DNA from: Nageia nagi
Taxonomy: Eukaryota > Pinophyta
NCBI GenBank assembly: GCA_050084985.1
Contig: JBITNC010000002.1
Coordinates: forward strand, 20,770,001-20,834,000
DNA length: 64,000 bases
Direction of reading: 5' to 3'
Positions 1-10,448 of the stretch are shown piece after piece. The notes below the pieces were generated by a model. That model made no database searches. It was given only the letters and a program-made list of their open reading frames with translations, and was not told the origin of the DNA. Position numbers and translations under genes: made by a program. Positions within the stretch are counted from its first letter, which is position 1, and every line of letters starts with the position of its first letter.

Positions 1-154
1 ATATAATCAAACTATAATAATTATGAAAACTAGAGAAAAAGATTTGTAATGATAAAATATCTCACCTACTACTCATTTAATTGATGGATGTCATACATGT
101 TAGGATAGCCATAATGATAGTACCATTAAGCTACGTAATGACTACATCATCACT

Positions 155-985
155 ATGTTATTTTTCTCTCTCCTCTTGACTATTAAATTGGATAGTTTAA
201 TCATGAGCGATAAGGTTGATCATCATGACTCCCACAAAGAATTTTATTGCACACATGGGAAGTTCTCCCTAAGTTTTGATACAAAAATAAACATATGGGT
301 AGACTTAGAGAATGCTTACCTTTGCCACGAACTGGCTACCATAAAGGTTGAGATGGAGATAATGGCCCATTGTTATGATATGCTACAACAAGAGAACACT
401 GTATGTATATAGTATTACCATGAACTCTTGGTTGAGCATAATAAACTACTAGCTAAGAAAAATATGTTGCAATTACAAGTATAAGAGATTGAGATACAAC
501 TTAGACATGATGCAAGTAATAACTGCTATGAAATGTGATGATTAAAAGAACAATGGAAGAAAAAGGCTTTCTAGTATAAGTATATCCTTCAACACTTTGG
601 TATTCACATTCCAGAGGACATAGCATCTCAACCTTCTATGGGTCCTACCAAAGTTGACCCATAATCTCAGTCAAAACAATCAACCACTCTAGTATGGAAT
701 GAACATTCCTACACCAAAACCTCACATTCTTTATTCACCAAGCTCTATTTTGAAGTAGGCTTGGTGAAATATCCCTCCATGGAGAGTATTGGCTGAATTC
801 TTATTGAATTCTTTATTGGCTATTATAATATATATGTTGCCTTTTTCAAAACCAAGCAAGTTCTTGATGAAACACCTATAGCTTTGTTAATCTACATTGT
901 GTTGTTACTTCCATGTTGGGAAGGTGGATCCATTTTTGGATGGATTATGTTACATTACTAAATCCAAGTCTCTTTTATTGATGGC
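155..985 (+). pseudogene. Degenerate reading frame of unknown origin, upstream of a copia 3' tail
   Basis: One frame stays readable from about 155 to 985 although it is cut by about eight stop codons (for example TAG at 410, TAA at 509, TGA near 536, TAG at 572, TAA at 662). Most of these could come from CAA, CAG, CGA or TGG by one transition. The middle part is rich in Leu, Glu, Lys and Gln and looks coiled-coil-like, followed by a Ser/Thr-rich stretch and a hydrophobic stretch. I do not recognise the protein and see no retroviral motif. It runs directly into the 3' UTR sequence that elsewhere follows the RNase H stop codon of this copia family, so it sits where pol should be. It may be a captured host fragment, an extra ORF of a variant element, or chance. 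Confidence 0.3.
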
Positions 986-1044
986 ATTGTTACATGTATC
1001 TTTCATTAACTATGTGTTGTATCATGTTGATTTTGTTGTACACC

Positions 1045-1420
1045 TTTATGGTAAGTTCACTCTGCATGAGGAACTTGTTGTACAACTTGGCCACTCTTGC
1101 ATTATTTAGTTATCCATATGTGAGGAACTCTTATGTGTCTTTTGACACTATTCAGTTATCCATATATGGAGAACTCGCATGTGCATATTCTATTTTTTGG
1201 CCTCTCTTGCACTATTCAATTATCCATATGTGGGGAACTCTTATGCATCTTTTGGCACTATTCAATTATCCATATGTGAGGAACTCATATGTGCATACTC
1301 TATTTTTTTGGCCTATCTTGCACTATTCAATTATCCATATGTGAGAAAATCTTATGTGTCCTTTGACACTGTTTAATTATCCATATGTGAGGAACTCGTA
1401 TGTGCATGTTTTCTATTGTA
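1045..1420 (+). repeat. Copia 3' UTR minisatellite (first copy)
   Basis: Tandem units of roughly 60-65 bp, each containing TATCCATATGTGAGGAACTC followed by TATGTG. They begin after a single AAGTTC...GAACTT hairpin unit. Small open frames across this array are a by-product of the repeat. Confidence 0.85.
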
Positions 1421-1451
1421 CTGATAATCAACACATGTTTTATATACAATA

Positions 1452-1712
1452 GATGAATATAAGTATTAGCTTGGCATCATCTGTGATGACTTATAGTGCA
1501 CCATAAATCCAAGTATATTTTGTTAACTATAAGTATTGGCTTGGCATCCTCTGCGATGACTTATAGTGCAACATAAAATCTATATATTTCTTGTTGACTA
1601 TAAGTATTAGCTTGGCATCTTTCATGATGAATTACAGTGCAACACAAATCCAAGTATCTTTTAGTGACTATAAGCATTGACTTGACATCTCCATGATATA
1701 TTATAGTGCACT
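1452..1712 (+). repeat. Tandem hairpin array, ACTATAAGT/ACTTATAGT type
   Basis: Four diverged units of about 70 bp. In the best units ACTATAAGT is followed about 25 bp later by its exact reverse complement ACTTATAGT, with an inner CATC/GATG pairing, so the RNA could fold into a two-part stem-loop. The same array recurs at 6086-6345. Confidence 0.75.
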
Positions 1713-1917
1713 CATGGTGACTATAAAATACTTCTATGAGGATGGAAGTTTGATCCATGACGATAGATTATTTACATATTGTTGCTAAAATTTGAATCAT
1801 TTTGATTAATTCATGCTACCAATTTCATAATTTCCCTCTTAACTAGTAGCATGGTTAAGATGGAATTCTAATTATTCCATCTTTACTCACTCTTGGTAAA
1901 TTCAAATTTATTTATTA

Positions 1918-2040
1918 TGTCATATTGACTCACTTTTGGTAAAGTCAAGTTTATTTGTTGTGGCATCTTGACTCACTCTTGGTAAAGTCAAGTTTATTTG
2001 TAGTGGCATCTTGACTCACTCTTGGTAAAGTCAAGTGTAT
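1918..2040 (+). repeat. Tandem hairpin array, CTTGACT/AGTCAAG type
   Basis: About three units of about 42 bp in which CTTGACT and AGTCAAG flank a loop of about 12 bases. They are separated by a T-rich linker ending in GTGGCAT. The array recurs at 6520-6680 in element A. Confidence 0.75.
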
Positions 2041-2809
2041 GGCACATTATGATTTTATGCATCTTAATGTGGTACTTAATATGGTATTTTGATCTATGTA
2101 TTGCCTTTATCTCTTGCCATCCCTAATGGTTTCATTGGCATTTTTTCATAGCATGCTTCATGTCACATTATCACACATATTTGTTTGATGAGGTTGTCAT
2201 CAAGGGGGAGAAAATGTTTGATTGGTTGTATTGTTGTGATGACATCTCAGTTAGTTATGTTGTTGTGATGACACCCCTCGTATAAAACAAATACAATAGT
2301 AAGAAATAACTACATATCAATTGGTTGATAGTGGACATGTCTTGATATATGCACATGTGATATTCCTAGATATCATAGTTGATGATTTATGTCATCCTTA
2401 TTATGTATTTATGATTTTTTGACATCTTTATATGCTTTATTATGATTAGTGTATGGATAATGTGATTCATCTATCCTTGTTGATATGAATATGATGCATC
2501 TACCTGATCTTGTTGCTTGAGCTACTTATGACTTGTAGGTTCCTTTGATATTGCAAGTTGCTTACCTCAAGTTTGCAAGCTCTTCGAGACTCTTCAGACT
2601 TCCAGTTGGATGACTACTTCATGTACATTGAAACCAATTATAGTTAATGATTATACTTGGTAAAGTAGTGAGTCTCAAACTAGATCTTTCTTACTTCACA
2701 AATATGTAAAAGTTCTCATCTTTGTTGTATCTATTTGGAGGAGAACTCTCTTACTTTCTCTTCTTCTTCTCTCTTACTCGCTCTATCCCAATATTGCATT
2801 AAGAGAGAG

Positions 2810-3287
2810 TGTTGGAATGTATAATGCATTATTGTAAGTATATGTATTAAATATTCTATGTAAACTCACTAATACTTAAGAGTATTATTTGATACCTTAA
2901 GTATTTTAGTGAATATAATAATGTAACTTGTCCTACACTCCAAGTCATGAGCATGCCCCTTGGGTATAAGGATGTGCATCTCATGCTTAGATCATCCAAG
3001 GAGAGATTTTGGGCTATAAATTGAAGGCTCTCTCTTTGTAATGATATACCAATTATGGAGTAAAGATATGCTATAGGATAGAAGTGTAGGAGTTGAGATT
3101 AGGAGAATTGTAAGAGAGTTGTATTTGTGAGAGAAGTAAAGATATAGTTAGTGGATGTACTTCTAGTTGGAGGAACCACTTTACATCTTGTGTTGTGAGA
3201 TTGCTTTATGTACTTATTGGATGTAATTATGAGCTTTCATATGATCTTGGTAGTTTAAGAATTATCTTGATAGTGTTAGTTCCTTCA
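2810..3287 (+). repeat. LTR, copia family 1 (5' LTR of element A, shared)
   Basis: It starts TGTTGGAATG and ends CCTTCA (478 bp). It is preceded by a purine tract and followed by a primer binding site, so it serves both as the 3' LTR of the upstream remnant and the 5' LTR of element A. A TATA-like CTATAAATT is at 3014-3022. Confidence 0.9.
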
Positions 3288-3290
3288 ATT

Positions 3291-3302
3291 TGGTATTAGA
3301 GA
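3291..3302 (+). promoter_or_regulatory. Primer binding site (tRNA-iMet type), element A
   Basis: TGGTATTAGAGA lies three bases after the LTR. The plant tRNA-iMet consensus is TGGTATCAGAGC, so it has two mismatches. Confidence 0.8.
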
Positions 3303-5470
3303 AACTTGAAGGCCCCTCTTCACATCCTTAGAGTTGAGGCTCTATATCTTCATCTTGGAGGTCCTCATTCTTTATCCTTCACTTTGTTGAGAGGTAAAAG
3401 TGATTCTAGGTATAATATTACTTCTCTCTATCTTGATTTACTTAACATAGCAAGATATTTTTATTGCATACTAACATGTATTATAGTTAGTTTCCTATCA
3501 CATTGCTATAGTTCTTGCATATATTTCATTATTTTTGAAGGTTTTTTATTATCAAAAGTTGAGTAAAAAAATATATCTATCTATATTTTTTTTATCCTTC
3601 AAATTTACATGCAAATATTTTATAGCAATATATTTTATTATATGCAATTTTAATTATAAAAAAATGATATGAAAAATTTGATACAATATGTTGTAAGGAA
3701 TAATTGTTTTTAAAAAAATATTGTGAGAAAGCACAACAAGGAAAGGTTTAGTGCTTTAATATACAAATATTTTTTTCTTACAATTTTTTTTGCAACTATA
3801 ATTGTTACTATTTTTGGAAGGAGAAAGTTTAAATAAATAATAAAATAAAATATTTTAAGTATTGTATGGATGGCCTATATATATATATATTGTTTGCAAA
3901 CAACAAAAAAAAACACAAACTCTATGTTGGTGGGGGATTCCTCCGCTTGGCTCTCCTCTATGCCAATCAACAATCCCTCTTTACCCTCTTGGGAAATTTG
4001 TGTGGCAAACACCGTCCCCTCAGCCAGGGATACTAAATACTTTTTTAAACAAAAAAAACATTTTCCTTTAAGGGATAATGTTATTAGGTTTCAGGTTGTG
4101 GATGGTTTGGTGATTTCCTATGGTCAGATAGTTCTGGGGTGTTTGAATATTCGATGCTAAATGTGCATTTAAGCAATGCCGTTTTGATCTCTTGATTGGT
4201 GTCTAGTCCATTATTGTGCCCTTGTGCCTGTGGTATAGAGTGCCTCATTTCCTTCTCCCCATTCACAGAATGAACAGACCACCATTGCCCCTATTTGCAC
4301 TTCATGCAATGGTCTTGAATTCTACGCATTACCTCACTTCACTTACTTGTAACGATTTATCCTCTTTTCATCCTCCCATGTCGCGTGGCCTCCCTATCAT
4401 GTTCCAACTTCTTTCTCTAGAAAATTTTTCAACTTTTTAGTTCCTTTAACTTATTAGTGTTCATTTTGTGCATTATCTATTTAAATTAACCAATTGATCA
4501 ACCCCATCAAGATTCACCTCGGCATTCTTACTAGGATCTTCGTAACTCACATTCCAGATATTGCTTTGTATGGTGGGTACAAGAGGCAAACCTAATAATG
4601 GCATCCAATTACTACACCAAGAGAAAGTAAAGGAAGTGAGCAAGTAATGGTTACCCCATTTATGATGCATTTCCCATAAAATTATACCATGATTTTATTG
4701 AAAATTGTAACAATTCCTTGTTGCTTCCCATCGAAGAACCATAGCATGCATAAATCATCAAATAACTATTCTCCACACCTTATCTAACTTTAAATTCTAC
4801 CCTAATCAACCTATGGAGCATAAACATAGCCCACACTATCCAATTCTCATGTGTTACTGCTAACAACTACCCATAGATCTTTGGTAGCTTGATATCTCAC
4901 ATTCAACTCTTTGCATTTAGGCCTAGAATACTTCCTCAACATGCGAGAGCGATGCTGATGCACCTCCCCATTGAACTCCTCTTGATTTCACCCTGCAATT
5001 TCCAAACCCCCAATTTTGGTGGAGAAGGTAGCACATGACTTTGCTTTGATCTTCATCTGCCCATCCTAACTTCCCTTTCCTGTTGATTTTTTAGACTAAT
5101 GACTTTGTGTGACACTTGTTAGTCAACACTCAAATCCAACTAAGCTACCATTAATTTTCTTGCCACCTCTTTTTTTATTTTTTTTGACCATCTTATATTT
5201 TTTTTAAGGGGATTCCTACCTAATTCCCTTCTTTTTCTAATACTCCACTCATTTTCTATACCTAATGTTTTAAGGGGTCTTGTGTTTTTAAGTTAAAAGG
5301 GGGCAATGATGATGAATATTTGACTTAAATTTTTTCATTCTTTCAAGTGTTTATGTTTTACTCCAATTTTTAAGTTAATAAGACATGATTAAGGGCATTA
5401 TTTGTGTTTACTTAAAATTGGATGCATGCTTAAGATTTTTATAGAACTTATTTTCTAAGTACAAAAGGGG
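3303..5470 (+). other. Leader region of element A, non-coding
   Basis: There is no credible gene in this stretch. It begins like the leaders of B, E and G, including a splice-donor-like GAG|GTAAAA at 3391-3399. The middle part (about 3900-5200) is C/T-rich and unlike the other leaders. The last 200 bases again show the TTAAG/GCATGC-rich motif of family leaders. Confidence 0.6.
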
Positions 5471-6050
5471 GGAAACTATGAGTATTTGTTGTAATGATAT
5501 AGTGTTGATTTTGTTGTACACCTTCGTGGTAAGTTCATTACAAGGGGGGGCAACTATGAGCATTTGTTGTAATGATATAGTGTTGATTTTGTTATGCACC
5601 TTCATGGTAGGTTTGCTTTACATGAGGAACTTGTTGTACAACTTGGCCACTCTTGCACTATTCAATTATCCATATGTGAGGAACTCTCATGTGTCTTTTG
5701 GCACTATTCATGTGAGGAACTCATATGTGCATACTCTATTTTTTTTCCTATCTTGCACTATTCAGTTATCCATATGTGAGGAACTCTTATGTGTTTTTTG
5801 GCACTATTTAGTTATCCATATGTGAGGAACTTGTATGTGCATGCTTTATTCTAGCACTATTTAGTTATCCATATGTGAGGAACTCTTATGTGTCTTTTGA
5901 CACTATTCAATTATCCATATGTGAGGAACTTGTATGTGCATGCTTTATTCTAGAACTGTTCAGTTATTCATATGAGAGGAACTCTTATGTGTCATTTGGC
6001 ACTGTTTAGTTATCCATATGTGATGCACTCATATGTGCATGCTATCTTTG
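5470..6050 (+). repeat. Element A 3' UTR minisatellite
   Basis: It opens with two near-identical units of about 75 bp (5478 and 5555), each starting ACTATGAG. About six TATCCATATGTGAGGAACT-type units follow. It corresponds to 1045-1420 and 22060-22460. Confidence 0.85.
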
Positions 6051-6085
6051 TAATGATAATCAACACATGGTTTATCTACAATAGG

Positions 6086-6345
6086 TGACTATAAGTATTG
6101 GCTTGGCATTCTTTGTGATAACTTATAGTGCACCATAAATCCAAGTATCTTTTGTTGACTATAAGTATTGGCTTAGCATCCTCTGTGATGACTTATAGTG
6201 CAACATAAAATCTATGTATTTCTTGTTAACTATAAGTATTGGCTTGGCATCCTCTGTGATGAATTATAGCGTAACATAAATCCAAGAATATTTTGGTAAC
6301 TATAAGCATTAGCTTGGCATCTCTAGGATGGCTTATAGTGCACTT
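6086..6345 (+). repeat. Tandem hairpin array, ACTATAAGT/ACTTATAGT type (second copy)
   Basis: Four units as at 1452-1712. The first units keep the 9-bp inverted repeat; the last has a changed arm (ACTATAAGC / GCTTATAGT) that still pairs, a compensatory change. Confidence 0.75.
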
Positions 6346-6519
6346 TTTTCTCCTTCCATGACTACAAAAGATACTTCCATGACAATGGAAGTTTGATCCA
6401 TGATGATAGATTATTTACATACTGTTGATGAAATTTGAATCATTTCGATTGATTCATGCTATCAATTTCATCATTTCCCTCTTAACTAGTAGCATGGTTA
6501 ATATGGACTTATAATTCTA

Positions 6520-6680
6520 CACTCTTGACTCACTCTTGGTAAAGTCAAGTTTATTTGTTGTGGCATCTTGACTCACTTTTGGTAAATGCAAGTTTATTTG
6601 TTGTGGCATGTTGACTCACTCTTGGCAAAGTCAAGTTTCTTTATTGTGGCATGTTGACTCACTCTTGGTAACATCAAGTG
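6520..6680 (+). repeat. Tandem hairpin array, CTTGACT/AGTCAAG type (second copy)
   Basis: About four units like those at 1918-2040. Some units have lost pairing (AATGCAAG, ACATCAAG). Confidence 0.7.
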
Positions 6681-7474
6681 TATGGCACATTGTGGCTTTA
6701 TGCATCTTAATGTGGTACTTAAGATGGCATTTTATGACTTATGCTATTTGTTTTTCCTTTATATCTTACCATCCATATTGATCCCATTGGCATTTCTTCA
6801 TGGCATGCTTCATGTCACATTGTCACACATGTATTTATTTAATGAAGTTGTCATCAAGAGGGAGAAAAATATATAGTTGGTTATATTGTTGTGATGAAAC
6901 CTCAGTTGGTTGTATTATTATGATGACACCCCTCATATAAAACAAATACAATAGCAAGAAATAAGGAGCAACTGTATATCAATTGGTTGATAGTGGACAT
7001 GTATTGATATATGCACATGTGATATTCTTAGATATCATAGTTGATGATTTATGTCATCCTTATTGTTATGCATTTATAATTTTTTGATATCTTTATATGA
7101 TTTATTATGATCAATGTATGGATAGTGTGATTCATATATCCTTATTGATATGAATATGATGCATCTACCTGATCTTGTTATTTGATCTACTTATGACTTG
7201 CAAGTTCCTTTGAGATTGCAGATTGCTTACCTCAAGTATGCAAGATCTTCAAGACTCTTCAGACTTCTAGTTAGATGACTACTTCATGTACATAAAACTA
7301 GTTGTGGTTAATGATTGTATTTGGTAAAGTAGTGAGTCTCAAACTAGATCTTTCTTAATTCACAAATATGTAAAAAGTTTTCATCTCTGTTGTATTTGTT
7401 TGGAGGAAAACTCTCTTACTTTCTCTTATTCTTCTCTCTTACTCGCTCTATCCCAATAGTGCATTAAGGGGGAG

Positions 7475-7950
7475 TGTTGGAATGTATAATGCATTATTGT
7501 AAATAGATGTGTTAAATATTCAATGGAAATTTACTAATACTTAAGGATATTATTTGATATGTTAAGTATTTTAGTGAATATAATAATGTAACTTATCCTA
7601 CACTTCAAGTCATGAGCATGCCCCTTAGGTCAAAGATGTGCATGTCATGCTTATATCATCCAAAGAGGGATTTTGGCCTATAAATAGAAGGCTCCCTCTT
7701 TATAATGACACACCAATTGTGGATTAAGGATATGCTATAGGATATAAGTGTAAGAGTTGAGATTAGAGAATTGTAAGAGAGTTGTATTTGTAAGAGAAGT
7801 AAAGATCTAGGTAGTGGATGTACTCCTAGTTGGAGGAACCACTTTACATCTTGTGTTATGAGATTGATTTGTGTATTTGTTGGATGTAATTGTGAGCTTT
7901 CATATGATCTTGGTAGTTTAGGAATTATATTTTTAGTGTTAGTTCCTTGA
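7475..7950 (+). repeat. 3' LTR of element A
   Basis: It starts TGTTGGAATG after the purine tract AAGGGGGAG (7466-7474) and is 476 bp long. A TATA box TATAAATAG is at 7679-7687. The expected terminal CA reads GA. Confidence 0.85.
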
Positions 7951-9864
7951 TTTTGTTTACTAACCCCTAAAGGACATTTTTACATTAATCTTAATTTTGC
8001 ACAAGTTAATTTTGCAAAAAAAATGAGAAATACTTAAGCATGAGCATGTATCAATTCCAGAAATTTGCATAAGTTATCTTTGCATGAAGGATAAATACTT
8101 AACATGCATCTTTTAACTTAAGGAATTAGGTCTTAAGCATTAACTTAAAAATTAAGTACTAAGCATGCATTTATTAGCTTAAATTTCTTAAGTAATAAGC
8201 ATAAGTACTAATCTTAAGCATGCATCATTTAAAACTTAAGTAAAAATAAATGATAAAAGACATACACTTTTTAACTTAAAAAATAAGTAGGTAGCATGTA
8301 TCATTTTAAAACTTAAGTACTAAGCATTTTAAGCTCTAGTAATTAAGTAAGCATCATGTTTTAAACTTAAGTAAAAAATTCATAAAATTCCCCCCTTTTT
8401 ACTTAAATTTGATCTTAAGGCAAAAACATTGTATGCTTAGTAACTTGAGAAATGCCAAGTTTATACCTTAAACATTTTGCCTAAAAATTGACATACTTAC
8501 TAATGCAGATTTTTGTCCATTTTTACTTGATAAAATATCTAAAAAAATGCTTTTAAACAACTAGACAAGTAATGTTCCTTTATTTCTCAAGTAATGATTT
8601 ATTGACTAAAGCATTAAATGTTGAAAAGAAGATTACTTGTCTACTTGTAAGATATTTAAAGGTTAGAGTTTTCCCTTACTTCACTCTAAGTTAGAAAAAA
8701 AATAATTATGACCTCCATTTAAAGGAGAAGAATACGTATGAACATCCATAGATCTTTTACTTGCTTAGAGGGATAAGGCATTAATGGAGATTAAAAAGAG
8801 TGTTCCAAAAGAAAAGTTAAAGGATAAAGAAAATGACCCCTCCTTTTTGATTAGAGAAGCCGCTAGGGTATGATAGGTATTAATGGCCTTTAGAAGTTGT
8901 AGTTCTAATATGAAAAAAAAGGATGCAAGGATAGTATGGTGGAGCTAGAGATGGGCTGGAAAATGGGAGATAGGAGGAGTTGAGCAGTCGAATGAACTTT
9001 TCCATGCAAGGAGAGAAAATCATGACACTAGGATAGGTTATATAGTCACAAGATTAATACATAGATAGGTTGAGCAGTTAGGTGAACTCCACCATACAAG
9101 GAGGGAAAGGCCATGCAAGAGCAATAGGAAGACCATAGAGTAGTGCAATTGAAAAAAAAAGGAAGTCAAGCTAGAGGCACATAGTTGATAGGTGGAGTCT
9201 CTAAAGGTCGTGACGGGTATAGATAATAGTTGGATGGGAGGAAAGCAACCTTTGAGCTTAGCTAGTAGACATTATTTTGACCATCATCTCCACTCTACAG
9301 GGCTAAGGGTGAGGTAAACTATGAAGGCTTGATAGAGGGAGTCAACATTGCAAGGGTAGAGTAGAGGGGAGCACATGGTACCAATGGAGGAGGTGTTGAA
9401 AATCAATCAATAATGACTCGACTACTCTCAAAGCAAGTGGATACAAATCAAGAGGGTAAGTAGCAGTAGGAGAGATCTCCTATACGTTCCTCATCCACCC
9501 TTAAAAACCTTCCTCTAGCCATATTGGAGTAGCACCTTCTTCCTTTTCTCTCGTAAAGTAATCCATCTCTTACTTCTCCCATCCGTTGGATAGAAAGAGA
9601 TCATGGAATCATTGAATGAAGGCAATGTTGATAGAGGGAGAGGATAGCGCAACCGTGATATGGAATTGTAGAGTTCTTAAAAGGCTACATAGGATTTTCA
9701 AGAATTAAAGGGCTAAGAGGAGGTACGCAGGAGAAGGGTACTCAAATACATCATAAGAGGTGGTGACAAAGAAATCACCATCATTAGCCTTCTCTTGATT
9801 TTACCTCAATAATGGAGTGTAAGATGAGGAATGAAGACCTTCAAGATGTTGAAGTGGAGCTTCT
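7951..9864 (-). mobile_element. Leader of outermost minus-strand copia E (left part)
   Basis: Read on the minus strand this is the leader of a family-1 copia. The part near 7955-8700 mirrors B's leader at 12000-12750 (TTTAGGGGTT and TTAAG/GCATGC motifs). The part near 9800-9864 mirrors G's leader around its splice donor, with GAG|GTAAAA on the minus strand (donor base at 9804). The reading continues across element B at 60786 and reaches E's primer binding site at 60830. A degenerate direct repeat of about 95 bp is seen near 8980 and 9070. There is no gene here. Confidence 0.7.
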
Positions 9865-10358
9865 TGTTGGAATGTATAATGCATTATTGTAAAGGTTGTA
9901 TTAAATATTATATGTAAATTTATTAATACTTAAGGGTATCATTTGATACCTTAAGTATTTAAATGAATATGATAATGTAATTTGTCCTACACTCCATGTC
10001 ATGAGCATGCCCCTTGGGTAAAAGGATGTGCATGTCATGCTTTTATACATTGGATAAAAGGGTGATCCAAAGAGGGATTTTGGCCTATAAATAGAAGGCT
10101 CCCTCTTTGTGATCATACACCAATTGTGGAGTAAAGTTATGCTATAGGATGGAAGTGTAGGAGTTGAGGTTAGGAGGATTGTAAGAGAGTTGTATTTGTG
10201 ATTGAAGTAAAGATCTAGTTAGTGGATGTACTCCTAATTGGAGGAACAACTTACATCTTGTGTTGTGAGATTGCTTTGTGAGTTTTTTTAGATGTAATTG
10301 TGAGATTTCATGTGATCCTGGTTAATTAGGAATTATCTTGTTAGTGTTAGTTCCTTCA
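9865..10358 (+). repeat. 5' LTR of element B
   Basis: 494 bp, TGTTGGAATG...CCTTCA. TATA box CTATAAATAG at 10085-10094. It differs from the 3' LTR by scattered substitutions of a few percent (by eye), so B is much older than G. Confidence 0.92.
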
Positions 10359-10361
10359 AAT

Positions 10362-10373
10362 TGGTATTAGAGC
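10362..10373 (+). promoter_or_regulatory. Primer binding site of element B
   Basis: TGGTATTAGAGC, one transition from the tRNA-iMet complement TGGTATCAGAGC. Confidence 0.85.
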
Positions 10374-10448
10374 TTAGTGTGGGAGCTCCTCTTCAACATT
10401 ATAGTGTGAAAGGTTCATCTCACTCCTTCCTCCAACTACTTTGGTGAG

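Larger units (their letters stand above)
1..2809 (+). mobile_element. Copia 3' remnant leading into a shared LTR
   Basis: The segment from about 1005 matches the 3' UTR of elements A (5470-7474) and B (21918-22757): first the hairpin/minisatellite arrays, then a unique stretch that ends in a pyrimidine-rich run and a purine tract (AAGAGAGAG) immediately before the LTR at 2810. It is therefore the 3' end of a plus-strand copia copy whose 5' part lies outside the window or is lost. Positions 1-150 show nothing recognisable. Confidence 0.6.
2810..7950 (+). mobile_element. Element A: non-autonomous copia derivative without pol
   Basis: Two LTRs of the same family (478 and 476 bp) bound an internal region that holds only the primer binding site, a leader and the 3' UTR arrays. 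No gag, protease, integrase or reverse transcriptase remains. The leader joins the 3' UTR near 5470, where relatives B and G carry about 4 kb of coding sequence. It is comparable in form to a large retrotransposon derivative (LARD). Because its 5' LTR is also fused to another element's 3' end, it is probably one unit of a tandem made by LTR-LTR recombination. The 3' LTR ends in GA instead of CA and TTTTG at 7951 may be a TSD copy; its partner would lie outside the window. Confidence 0.75.

Noticed and set aside
994-1376. Overlapping open frames of 65-116 codons
   Set aside because: Frames across tandem 3' UTR units; the same at 5478-5825 and 21982-22345. Peptides just repeat the unit.
3862-4440. 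Small open frames in the leader of A
   Set aside because: Short, overlapping in several frames, and not shared with the leaders of B or G.
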